DNA of 64,000 nucleotides from NCBI GenBank assembly GCA_036502625.1, contig DASXYG010000123.1:16175-80174 (forward strand), read 5' to 3'. The notes beneath the pieces are model-generated. The model had not been told where the DNA came from and did not search any database. It worked only from the letters and a program-made list of their open reading frames with translations. Made by a program: the position numbers and the translations under genes. The stretch is from DASXYG01 sp036502625 (GTDB taxonomy: Bacteria; Actinomycetota; Actinomycetes; Streptosporangiales; Streptosporangiaceae). Positions 8,779 to 17,166 of this stretch are shown here, one piece after another; the first letter of the stretch is position 1; each line of letters begins with the position of its first letter.

Positions 8779-9126
8779 TCACACGAGCGACTCGTCGACG
8801 AAGCACCAGCGCCACGACTCGCCCGGCTCGAAGGAGCGCATGATCGGGTGGTTCGTCTCGCGGTGGTGCGCGGTGGCGTGGCGCCAGCGCCCGGTGTCGC
8901 AGCAGCCGATGTAGCCGCACGTCAGGCACTTGCGCAGGTGGACCCAGGTGGTGCCGTTGGCGAGGCATGCCGCGCAGCCCTCGGACGTGCCGGGCTCGGG
9001 CTCGGTGTCGGGCAGCTCGGCGACGTGCGGGCATGCGGGCAGCGTGGGCCGGACCGGGTCGGTGCGCGACGGTGTCGTGCGTGCCGCCGGGTCGGCGTCG
9101 TTTCTGTTGCGGCGTCGAAAGATCAT
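8779..9126 (-). CDS. UBP-type zinc finger domain protein
   Basis: A 115-residue cytosolic protein. After a charged, Pro/Thr-rich N-terminus of about 30 residues comes a zf-UBP domain: CPHVAELP, CAACLANGTTWVHLRKCLTCG, then CCDTGRWRHATAHHRETNHP and a conserved SFEPGESWRWCFVDE end. In eukaryotes this fold binds free ubiquitin C-termini. Actinobacterial copies are common and their ligand is not established. The gene ends close to the antiporter terminator. It is 13 bp from the membrane-protein gene upstream on the same strand, which suggests cotranscription. Confidence 0.88.
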   Translation of the reverse strand: MIFRRRNRNDADPAARTTPSRTDPVRPTLPACPHVAELPDTEPEPGTSEGCAACLANGTTWVHLRKCLTCGYIGCCDTGRWRHATAHHRETNHPIMRSFEPGESWRWCFVDESLV

Positions 9127-9139
9127 GGCGTGTTCGAGA

Positions 9140-9595
9140 TTACCGGTTCGGCTCGGGAATCGGCGGTGTGCGGCCGAGCCGATACGCGCGGACGGCCGCG
9201 GCGATCGCCCCCGCGTAACAGACGGCGAGCGTCCCGGCGCGTACCGCCGTGGCGGCGGCCGCGGTCGTGCTGACGTACGCCGCGGCCAGCGCCAGCACCG
9301 CGAGCACCGCGCAGGCGGCGAGCACCCCGGCGCGCCGGCGCCCGGCCGGCACCAGGAACGCGACCGCGGGCGCGACGACCGCCAGGCCGGAGCCGGTGAC
9401 CCGGGTGAACCAGCCGGTGAACGGCGCCGGCACGGACACCGCCACCGCTGTGCTCTGCCCGACGACGGGCCCGTTCGCGGCGGCGAGGTCGTGCGCCAGC
9501 GACGTGAACGCCGACGGCACGTCCACCAGCAGCGGCAGCCCCGGCGCCACCACGGCGAGCACCGCCCACGGCCACGCGGATCGTCGCGTCGTCAC
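9140..9595 (-). CDS. Hypothetical integral membrane protein
   Basis: A 151-residue protein with about four predicted membrane helices (near residues 8-24, 66-84, 91-110 and 117-137) and a long extracytoplasmic loop between the first two. It ends in a short basic-polar tail. No named family is recognised. It lies upstream of and close to the UBP zinc-finger gene on the same strand. Confidence 0.65.
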   Translation of the reverse strand: MTTRRSAWPWAVLAVVAPGLPLLVDVPSAFTSLAHDLAAANGPVVGQSTAVAVSVPAPFTGWFTRVTGSGLAVVAPAVAFLVPAGRRRAGVLAACAVLAVLALAAAYVSTTAAAATAVRAGTLAVCYAGAIAAAVRAYRLGRTPPIPEPNR

Positions 9596-9775
9596 CGGCT
9601 CTCCTCTCGACGGCGGGCAGCGTACGGCACACGGGCAGGGAAGCGTGTGGCATTAGGGGCAGAAATCCGGGCGTTCCGCGCCTTACGCTGAGTCGCAGAC
9701 GCGGCTACCGGTCGGCGCGGCCAGGCGTGATGGCCACGTTCTGCCACCTGGTCGTGATCGCGGCGCCGATTCGGC

Positions 9776-11050
9776 ATGATCAACGACAGGACACAGGGAT
9801 TGCGGGGCACGGTGGGCAACGCGGGAGGCGGCGCGGCGTCGATGGGCCGGGGCCAGGCGGAGACGGTCCTGGCGCGCCGTCAGGACGAGCTCGACCGCAT
9901 CACGTCCGCGCTCCTCGAGCTCGACGACCACCGGGGCCGCAAGCTGCTGGCCGGGGGCGACCTCACCGGCGAGACGAAGCGCCGCTGGGACTCCGCCCGC
10001 GCCCTCCTCGACACCCTGTGGCGCACGTTCGACGCGTACAAACGGGTCCTCACCCGCGCACGCGAGGTCGCCGAACGCCACGCCAAGCTCGACGACAACG
10101 ACCTCGTGGAGCTGACGCTGCTGCTCACCGGGCCGTCCATCGAGCTGGGCGTCGAGGCGCCGCCGCTGGCCGAGCGCACCCTGCTCGGCCCCACGTCCGA
10201 GCGCATCACCCTCGACGACGCCCTCGACCGCATGAACCACGCCTACTCCGAGGCCGCCGACGTCGTTGGCGCCGCCGACACGGCCTACTCCGCGCTGCTC
10301 ACCCGGCTGGGCGGCGCCGACGAGGCGCTCCGCGGCGTACGCGAGGTCCTCGCCGAGCTGTCCGCCGACGACCGCGGCGCCGACCGCGCCGCCGCCGAGC
10401 TGGACGACCTGCGCCGCGCCGTGCTGGCCGACCCGCTGTCGTTCGCCCACGGCGGCAGGTTCGACACCTCGCGCATCGACGCGCTCACCACGGAGCTGGG
10501 CGACCTGCGCGCCGAGCTGGACGCCGCGGTGCGCCTGCGCGGCGAGTACGCGGAGCGGCTGAACGCCATCGAGGAGGCGATCGGCGCGGTGGCCGCGGCC
10601 GAGGAGCGGGCGCGGGCCGCGCGCGGGCTGGCGCTGGTGAAGATCCTCGACCCGGCCGTGGACGACCCGCCGGACACCGTGGGCGGGCTGCGCGAGCGGC
10701 TGGCCGCCGTCGGCGGCACGGGCGCCACGGTGCCGTGGCGCGACCGGGCCGGCCATGTGGAGTCGCTTGAGCGTGCGGTGGCGGCGGCCGAGGCGGGGGC
10801 GCGCGCCGCCGAGGAGTCCGCGACGAGCCTGATCGACCGGCGCGATGAGCTGCGCGGGCGCCTGCAGGCGTACCAGGCGAAGGCGGCCAGGTCCGGCTTC
10901 GCCGAGGAGGAGGGCCTCTCGGCCGCCGGGCGGCTGGCCCGGGAGCTGCTGTGGACCGCGCCGTGCGACCTGCGCGCCGCGACCCGCGCGGTGGCCGGCT
11001 ATTTACACGCCTTCGAGGCGCTCCAGGTCCGCCCCGGTGTCGACGGCTGA
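9776..11050 (+). CDS. Coiled-coil protein, first gene of the PknG-like signalling island
   Basis: A 424-residue soluble protein made almost entirely of Ala/Glu/Arg/Leu-rich helices with heptad character: about residues 27-70, 85-105, 170-290 and 325-385. No catalytic motif, signal peptide or membrane segment is visible. It starts 180 bp after the divergent membrane gene and ends 111 bp before the kinase gene, so it is probably the first cistron of the island. Its length and repeated helical hairpins suit a scaffold or adaptor. That role is inferred from position only; I do not recognise the family. Confidence 0.75.
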   Translation: MINDRTQGLRGTVGNAGGGAASMGRGQAETVLARRQDELDRITSALLELDDHRGRKLLAGGDLTGETKRRWDSARALLDTLWRTFDAYKRVLTRAREVAERHAKLDDNDLVELTLLLTGPSIELGVEAPPLAERTLLGPTSERITLDDALDRMNHAYSEAADVVGAADTAYSALLTRLGGADEALRGVREVLAELSADDRGADRAAAELDDLRRAVLADPLSFAHGGRFDTSRIDALTTELGDLRAELDAAVRLRGEYAERLNAIEEAIGAVAAAEERARAARGLALVKILDPAVDDPPDTVGGLRERLAAVGGTGATVPWRDRAGHVESLERAVAAAEAGARAAEESATSLIDRRDELRGRLQAYQAKAARSGFAEEEGLSAAGRLARELLWTAPCDLRAATRAVAGYLHAFEALQVRPGVDG

Positions 11051-11161
11051 TGGCGGGGCGCGCGGCCGCCGCCGACGGGAACCGGCAGGGTACGCGGGGA
11101 GTCACAGGGGAGCGAGAAAGCGAGCATCGCCCATGAAGGAAGCGAACGCGGGGACGGCACG

Positions 11162-13795
11162 ATGAGCCGCTGCACGGAGCCCGGCTGCACGGGCACGATC
11201 GTCGACGGCTATTGCGACGTGTGCGGCGCCGCCCCCAGGCCCGAGCCCGCCCCCGCCTCCGGCACCCCCGCGCCACCACGGAACGCGGGCGGCACCGGCC
11301 CCGGCGGAGGCACGGGCCCTGGTGGCGGTACGGGCGCGGGCGGCGGTGTCGGCCCCGGCGGCGGCACCGGCCCGGGCGGCGGTTCCGGGCCGGGCGGTGG
11401 CATGGGGCCGGGTGGAGGTACGGGTCCCGGCGGAGGTGCCGGATCCGGCGGTGGCATGGGTCCCGGCGGTGGCATGGGTCCAGGCGGCGGTACGGGGTCG
11501 GGACCGGGGGGATTCGCGCCCGGGACGCTGCCTCCGCCGCCGTCCGGCCCGGCCTGGACGCCCGGTGTGCCCGCGCCGGGCGGTGCGGGCTCGGGGCCGT
11601 CGCGGCCCTCGCAGTCCAAGGCGACCAGCCCGTCGGGCCCCACCTCGGGCTCGCGCGGCAGTTGGTACGGCTCGGCCGGATCCGGGCCGGTCTCGCGGCC
11701 GACCCGCGGCTCCGGCAGCAGCTCGTCGTCGCGGCGCGGCATGCTCGGCCTCGGCCTGGTCCAGGTGCCGCCCGTGCGGTACCGCGACCCGTCCGCCGCG
11801 ATCATGACCGACCCCCGCGTGGCGGAGTCCAAGCGGTACTGCGGCAACTGCGGCGAGCCCGTCGGCCGCGGCCGCGACGGCACACCCGGCCGTACCGAGG
11901 GGTTCTGCCGGAACTGCGGCACCGCGTTCTCCTTCTCCCCGAAACTGAAGCCCGGCGACCTCGTGGCCGGGCAGTACGAGGTGCTCGGCTGCCTCGCCCA
12001 CGGCGGCCTCGGCTGGATCTACCTGGCCCGCGACCGCAACGTCAGCCAGCGCTGGGTGGTGCTGAAAGGCCTCCTCGACACCGGTGACACCGACGCGCTG
12101 ACCGCCTCGGCCGCCGAGCGCGCCCACCTCGCCGAGGCGCAGCACGCCAACATCGTCAAGATCTACAACTTCGTGGAGCACCGCGACCCCCGCACGGGCG
12201 CGATGGTCGGCTACATCGTGATGGAGTACGTCGGCGGCCAGTCGCTCAAGGACATCCTGCTGGAGCGGCGCGCCCTGGAGGGCCCGAACGCCGCGCTGCC
12301 GCTGCCGCAGGTCATCGCGTACGCCCTGGAGCTCCTGCGCGCGCTGGACTACCTGCACGGCCTCGGCGTGCTCTACTGCGACCTCAAGCCGGACAACGCG
12401 ATCCAGTCCGGCGACGAGCTGAAGCTCATCGACCTCGGCGGCGTGCGCGGCATGGACGACCACGACAGCGCGATCTTCGGCACCGTCGGCTACCAGGCGC
12501 CCGAGATCGCCGAGCGCGGCCCCACGATCGCGTCCGAGATCTTCACCGTGGGCCGCACCCTCGCCGTGCTGAGCTTCCCGTTCAAGGGCTACACCGGCAC
12601 CTACGCCACGACCCTCCCGCCGCGCGCCGACGTCGACGTCCTGGCCCGCCACGAGTCGTACGACCGGCTGCTGCGCCGCGCCACCCATCCCGAGCCCGAG
12701 CAGCGGTTCGCCGACGCCGACGAGATGTCCGACCAGCTCGTCGGGGTGCTGCGCGAGGTGCTCGCCGCCGAGGACGGCCAGGAGCGGCCGGGCACGTCGA
12801 ACCTGTTCGGCCCGGAGCGCTACCCGCTGGACCTCGAGGCCACCGCGCCCGAGGCGGACGGCGCGCCGATCCTGGCGATGACCGCGGCCGACGCCGCCGC
12901 GGCGCTGCCGGTGCCGCTGGTCGACGGCGCCGACCCGGCGGCCGGCTTCCTCGCGGGGCTGACCGCGCGCGGCCTGCCCGACATGGCGAACGCGCTGTCC
13001 AACGCGCCCGTACGCTCGCCCGAGGTCACGCTGATGCTGGCCCGTGTGCACATCGAGCTCGGCCAGGGCGCCAAGGCGCGCCGGCTGCTCGACGAGTTCG
13101 GCAAGCGGCATCCCGGCGACTGGCGCATCGGCTGGTACCGCGGGCTCGACGCCCTGGCGCACGGCGGGTTCGACGAGGCCGCCACCCGCTTCGACGAGGT
13201 GTACGCCCGCAAGCCGGGCGAGGCCGCCGTCAAGCTGGCCTGCGCCGTCGCGCACGAACAGGCGGGCCGTCCGCGCGAGGCGGCGCGGCTGTACGACATG
13301 GTGTGGCGCACCGACCGTGCGTACGTCAGCGCCGCGTTCGGCCTGGCGCGCGCGCATCTCGCGCTGGGCGACCGCGCGGCGGCGATCGCGGTGCTCGACT
13401 CCGTGCCCCCGTCGTCGAGCTTCCGGGTGCCCGCGCAGGTCGCCGCGGTGGCCACCGCCGTACGCGGCCGCGACGACGGCAGGCTCACCGACCGCGACCT
13501 GCTGGCCGCCGGGCAGCGGCTCGACGCCGTGCGCCTGGACCCCGAGCGCCGCGAGCTGCTGGCCACCGAGGTGTGCGAGGCGGCGCTGCGGCTGCTGCGC
13601 GCCCGCCCGCCCGGCGCGCCGCGGCCGTACGGCGCGTCGGCCCCCCAATTGCTCGGCGTCGCGCTCGCCGAGGACGACGTACGGCGCCGCCTGGAACGCG
13701 GCTACCGGGAACTGGCCGGGCTGACCCGGCCGCGCGACGCGAAGGCCGCGTTCGTGAACCGCGCCAACGCCGTACGCCCGAGGACACTTCTATAG
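11162..13795 (+). CDS. pknG: PknG-like serine/threonine kinase with zinc ribbons and TPR domain
   Basis: An 877-residue soluble kinase. N-terminal zinc ribbon Cys4/9/18/21; Gly-rich linker at about 43-117; low-complexity Ser/Pro segment to about 195; rubredoxin-like pair Cys227/230 and Cys249/252. The kinase domain begins near residue 272, with ATP lysine Lys302, catalytic Asp407 in YCDLKPDN and DLG in place of DFG at Asp424. A TPR region covers about 600-870. The rubredoxin-kinase-TPR order is that of mycobacterial PknG, which phosphorylates the FHA protein GarA and gates glutamate metabolism. The extra zinc ribbon and glycine linker make it longer than the roughly 750-residue PknG. It heads a chain of overlapping genes. 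Confidence 0.93.
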   Translation: MSRCTEPGCTGTIVDGYCDVCGAAPRPEPAPASGTPAPPRNAGGTGPGGGTGPGGGTGAGGGVGPGGGTGPGGGSGPGGGMGPGGGTGPGGGAGSGGGMGPGGGMGPGGGTGSGPGGFAPGTLPPPPSGPAWTPGVPAPGGAGSGPSRPSQSKATSPSGPTSGSRGSWYGSAGSGPVSRPTRGSGSSSSSRRGMLGLGLVQVPPVRYRDPSAAIMTDPRVAESKRYCGNCGEPVGRGRDGTPGRTEGFCRNCGTAFSFSPKLKPGDLVAGQYEVLGCLAHGGLGWIYLARDRNVSQRWVVLKGLLDTGDTDALTASAAERAHLAEAQHANIVKIYNFVEHRDPRTGAMVGYIVMEYVGGQSLKDILLERRALEGPNAALPLPQVIAYALELLRALDYLHGLGVLYCDLKPDNAIQSGDELKLIDLGGVRGMDDHDSAIFGTVGYQAPEIAERGPTIASEIFTVGRTLAVLSFPFKGYTGTYATTLPPRADVDVLARHESYDRLLRRATHPEPEQRFADADEMSDQLVGVLREVLAAEDGQERPGTSNLFGPERYPLDLEATAPEADGAPILAMTAADAAAALPVPLVDGADPAAGFLAGLTARGLPDMANALSNAPVRSPEVTLMLARVHIELGQGAKARRLLDEFGKRHPGDWRIGWYRGLDALAHGGFDEAATRFDEVYARKPGEAAVKLACAVAHEQAGRPREAARLYDMVWRTDRAYVSAAFGLARAHLALGDRAAAIAVLDSVPPSSSFRVPAQVAAVATAVRGRDDGRLTDRDLLAAGQRLDAVRLDPERRELLATEVCEAALRLLRARPPGAPRPYGASAPQLLGVALAEDDVRRRLERGYRELAGLTRPRDAKAAFVNRANAVRPRTLL
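11288..11512 (+). repeat. In-frame tandem GPGGG(T/M/S) repeat in kinase gene
   Basis: Codons 43-117 of the kinase gene form short imperfect tandem repeats encoding GPGGGT-type units with Thr, Met, Ser, Ala or Val as the variable residue. It is probably a flexible linker between the N-terminal zinc ribbon and the rest of the kinase. Slippage-prone DNA of this kind can vary in length between strains. Confidence 0.85.
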
Positions 13796-14959
13796 ATGGA
13801 CGACACACCGATGGAGACCGATATGCCGAACCCCGGCGGCGACGGCGAGGCCGCTGCCGGGGGCGCGGACACCTGCCCGCGCTGCGGCACGGGCGTGGAG
13901 CCGGGCGACGGGTTCTGCGAGGAGTGCGGTGCGCCGCTGCTGGGGCAGCCCGAGCCCGTACGCGACCCGGCGGCCGCGCCGCGCGCCGTCGCGACGCCGT
14001 ACCCGTGGCAGCCGCCGGCGGCTGCCACGCCGCGCCCGTGCGTCGAGTGCGGCTTCGACGAGATCGGCGCGGACGGCTACTGCCAGCGGTGCGGCACCCG
14101 CCAGCCCGCGGCACGCGACCACGTCGAGCTCGACGTGCCCGGCCTGGGCGCGGCCAGCGACAAGGGCCTGCGGCACACCCGCAACGAGGACGCCATGGCG
14201 GTGCTGCGGGCCGACGCGGGCGTGATCGCGGTGGTCAGCGACGGCGTGTCGTCCTCGCCGTGCCCCGACGACGCCTCGCGCGCCGCCGCCGACGCGGGCG
14301 CCGGGGTGCTCGGCGAGCGGCTGGCGGCCGGCGACGACCCGGAGACCGCGACCAAGCGCGCCGTGGAGCGCGCGGCGGCCGACGTCGCGGCGCTGGCCGA
14401 GTCGGAGTCGCACGCCCCGGCCTGTACGTACGTCTCGGCGCTGGTCGGCGACGGCACGGTCACGGTCGGCTGGGTGGGCGATAGCCGGGCGTACTGGCTG
14501 CCCGCCGACCCGGAGGCCGTGCCGCCTGTGCGCGAGGGCGGTCCGCCGGAGGGCGCGCCGGCCGAGCTGGGCGCGGCGGCGCTGCTCACCGAGGACGACT
14601 CCTGGGCCGGCCGCATGGTGGCGTGGGGCGTGATGACCGAGCAGGAGGCGCAGGCCGACGCCAAGGCGCACGTCCTGACCGGCTGGCTCGGCGCCGACGC
14701 GGGCGCGCTCGACCCCAAGGTGCGCACCTACGCCCCAACGGGCCCCGGAGCGGTCGTCGTGTGCAGCGACGGCCTGTGGAACTACCTCCCGGAGGCGGAG
14801 ACGCTGCGCGCCGCCGCCCCGGACGCGGTGACCGACCCCCGTGGCACCGCGGCCGCCCTCGTACGGCGGGCGCTCGACATGGGGGGACACGACAACGTCA
14901 CGGTGGTGGTCGTCCCGTTCCCACCTCCGGCACAACCGACAGGGGAGCGACAGCGATGA
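13796..14959 (+). CDS. PP2C-family protein phosphatase with two zinc ribbons
   Basis: A 387-residue protein whose ATG directly follows the kinase stop (an in-frame ATG at 13823 is also possible). Two N-terminal zinc ribbons, Cys27/30/41/44 and Cys82/85/96/99, precede a PP2C domain from about residue 115. Metal-binding motifs are present: RHTRNEDA (Glu131, Asp132), VVSDGVSSS (Asp149), GWVGDSRAYW, VVCSDGLWN and GHDNVTVVVV. PP2C enzymes remove phosphate from Ser/Thr using two metal ions. Position after the kinase suggests it reverses the kinase's marks on the FHA protein or on itself. Its stop overlaps the VWA gene by 4 bp. Confidence 0.92.
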   Translation: MDDTPMETDMPNPGGDGEAAAGGADTCPRCGTGVEPGDGFCEECGAPLLGQPEPVRDPAAAPRAVATPYPWQPPAAATPRPCVECGFDEIGADGYCQRCGTRQPAARDHVELDVPGLGAASDKGLRHTRNEDAMAVLRADAGVIAVVSDGVSSSPCPDDASRAAADAGAGVLGERLAAGDDPETATKRAVERAAADVAALAESESHAPACTYVSALVGDGTVTVGWVGDSRAYWLPADPEAVPPVREGGPPEGAPAELGAAALLTEDDSWAGRMVAWGVMTEQEAQADAKAHVLTGWLGADAGALDPKVRTYAPTGPGAVVVCSDGLWNYLPEAETLRAAAPDAVTDPRGTAAALVRRALDMGGHDNVTVVVVPFPPPAQPTGERQR

Positions 14960-16353
14960 GCGACGGGCCGGACTTCTCGGTCAGGATCGACCAGAACAGG
15001 TACCTGCCCGAGGGCGGGCAGGACGTACACGCCATCGTCACGGTGACCGCCGAGGGCTCCGAGCCCAACTCCGGGCCCGGCCGGATCACCGCCGAGGGGC
15101 CCGCGGCGGGGCCGGACGCCGCCGAGGTCATCATCATCGACACCTCCGGCTCGATGACCGGCCCCGGCGACAAGATCGGCGCGGCCAAGCGCGCCGCCCA
15201 GGCCGCCATCGACACGCTGCGCGACGGCGTGAACTTCGCGATCATCGCGGGCGCGAACACCGCCCGCATGGTCTACCCCAACATGCGCCGCCTGGTGCCG
15301 GTCACCGACCGCTCCCGCGCCGAGGCGAAGGCCGCCGTACGCCTGCTCACCCCGGACGGCGGCACCGCGATCGGCCAGTGGTTGCGGCTGGCCGACGCGA
15401 TGCTGGGCCAGCATCCGCAGGCCATCAGGCACGCCATCCTGCTGACCGACGGCAAGAACCAGCACGAGCGGCCCGAGGTGCTGGACGCCACGCTGGGCGC
15501 GTGCGCGGGCCACTTCGTCTGCGACTGCCGCGGCGTCGGCACCGACTGGTCCGTGCCCGAGCTGCGGAAGGTCGCCTCGGCGCTGCTCGGCAGCGTCGAC
15601 CTGATCGCCAACCCGGACGACCTGGAGGCCGACTTCCGCGCGATGGCGCAGACGTCCATGGGCAAGGCCGTCGCGGACGTCGCGCTGCGCGTGTGGATCC
15701 CGCAGGGGGCGCGGCTGCGGTTCGTCAAGCAGGTGCTGCCCACCGTCGAGGACCTCACCGGGAAGCGCACCGACTCCGGCCCGCAGTCCGGCGACTACCC
15801 GACGGGCGCGTGGGGCGACGAGACCCGCGACTACCACATCTGCGTCGAGGTGCCGCCCGGCGACGTGGGCCGGGAGATGCGCGCCGCGTGGGTGAAGGTC
15901 GTGGCGTCAGGACCGGCGGGGGAGGAGGTGCGCGCGTCGGGGAACGTGCTCGCCGAGTGGACCGCCGACGAGGCGATGTCCACCCAGATCAACCCGCACG
16001 TCGCGCAGTACACCGGGCAGGAGGAGCTGGCCGAGGCCATCCAGGAGGGCCTGGCGGCGCGGCGCGACGGCGACGTCGACACCGCGACGACCCGGCTCGG
16101 CCGCGCGGTCGCGCTGGCGCACGAGACCGGCAACGAGGGCACCGCGCGCCTGCTGAGCCGCGTCGTCGACGTGATCGACGTCGAGAGCGGCACCGTACGC
16201 CTGAAGCCGAAGGTGGCGCAGGCCGACGAGATGTCCCTGGACACCCGCTCCACCCGTACGGTCAGGACCCGCGGGCGCGCCGAGCCCGCGGGATCGGGGC
16301 CGGACGCCCCGCCGCAGGCGGGGCCACCGGGGTCCCCGGCCGGAGGGAGATGA
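14956..16353 (+). CDS. von Willebrand factor A (VWA) domain protein
   Basis: A 465-residue soluble protein starting at ATG 14956, overlapping the phosphatase stop, with AGGGGAGCG as ribosome site. An N-terminal beta-rich segment (1-55) leads into a VWA domain with an intact MIDAS, DTSGSM at 62-67, and further ligands in TPDGGTA. The C-terminal half has a second beta-rich region, a helical region near 380-420 and a disordered Pro/Gly tail. VWA domains bind partners through a metal ion. It may bring the kinase, phosphatase and FHA protein together; that is inference from gene order. There is no membrane segment. Confidence 0.9.
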   Translation: MSDGPDFSVRIDQNRYLPEGGQDVHAIVTVTAEGSEPNSGPGRITAEGPAAGPDAAEVIIIDTSGSMTGPGDKIGAAKRAAQAAIDTLRDGVNFAIIAGANTARMVYPNMRRLVPVTDRSRAEAKAAVRLLTPDGGTAIGQWLRLADAMLGQHPQAIRHAILLTDGKNQHERPEVLDATLGACAGHFVCDCRGVGTDWSVPELRKVASALLGSVDLIANPDDLEADFRAMAQTSMGKAVADVALRVWIPQGARLRFVKQVLPTVEDLTGKRTDSGPQSGDYPTGAWGDETRDYHICVEVPPGDVGREMRAAWVKVVASGPAGEEVRASGNVLAEWTADEAMSTQINPHVAQYTGQEELAEAIQEGLAARRDGDVDTATTRLGRAVALAHETGNEGTARLLSRVVDVIDVESGTVRLKPKVAQADEMSLDTRSTRTVRTRGRAEPAGSGPDAPPQAGPPGSPAGGR

Positions 16354-16362
16354 GACCCGATC

Positions 16363-17166
16363 ATGCCAACCTGTCCCGCCGGGCACAGCTCGGCAGCCAC
16401 GGACTACTGCGACATCTGCGGGTCCCCGATGACCGGCGGCCCGCCGGTGGGCGCGCCGCCGGGCCCGGGCCCGGCCGCCCCGGCGCCGCCGCCCGCGCCG
16501 CCGGGCGTGGCCGGCGTGCCTACCGAGGAGATGCCGCTGCCGCCGCCCGGCACACCGGCGCCGCCCGGCGAAGCGCCGGCGTGCCCTGACTGCGGGGCCG
16601 TGCGCACGGGCCGGTTCTGCGAGGAATGCGGCTACGACTACTCCACGCGGACGTCCGGCCGGGGCATCCCGGGCCTGCCGGCGCCCGCGCCGTCCGGCGG
16701 TTCCGGACCGTCGGCGCCGCGCCCGCCCGCCGCGCCGCCGGGCGCCTGGGAGGCCGTCGTCACCGCCGACCGCGACTACCACGCGTCCGTCATCGCCCAG
16801 GGCGGCCCGGACACCCCGGCCGTACCGTTCCCGCCGTACTACCCCGAGCGCCGCGTGGTGCTGTCGGGGCAGCAGGTGCGCATCGGGCGGCACAGCGCGA
16901 GCCGCGGCGTGACACCGGAGATCGACCTGGGGGAGCGGCCCGAGGACCCCGGCGTGTCGCACATCCACGCGGTGCTGCTGGCCCGTTCGGACGGCTCGTG
17001 GGCGCTCGTGGACCCCGGCTCGACGAACGGCACCACCGTCAACGGCGGCGCCGACCCGATCGAGAACAACATCGAGGTGCCGCTGCGCGACGGCGACCGC
17101 GTGCACGTCGGCGCCTGGACGACCATCACCTTGCACAAGGGGCAGGCGGAAGGGGAGGCACGGTGA
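16363..17166 (+). CDS. FHA domain protein with two N-terminal zinc ribbons
   Basis: A 267-residue protein. The first zinc motif is Cys4/His8/Cys16/Cys19 and the second Cys74/77/86/89, with Pro-rich linkers to about 128. The FHA domain spans about 171-255, with IGRHS at 174-178, GVSHIHA at 197-203 and STNGT at 220-224; these are the phosphothreonine-binding positions. Mycobacterial GarA is a short FHA protein switched by PknG. This protein sits in the same pathway but lacks an obvious GarA-type double-threonine N-terminal motif and carries zinc ribbons instead. It probably reads the kinase's phosphorylation state. Its stop overlaps the next GTG. Confidence 0.9.
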   Translation: MPTCPAGHSSAATDYCDICGSPMTGGPPVGAPPGPGPAAPAPPPAPPGVAGVPTEEMPLPPPGTPAPPGEAPACPDCGAVRTGRFCEECGYDYSTRTSGRGIPGLPAPAPSGGSGPSAPRPPAAPPGAWEAVVTADRDYHASVIAQGGPDTPAVPFPPYYPERRVVLSGQQVRIGRHSASRGVTPEIDLGERPEDPGVSHIHAVLLARSDGSWALVDPGSTNGTTVNGGADPIENNIEVPLRDGDRVHVGAWTTITLHKGQAEGEAR

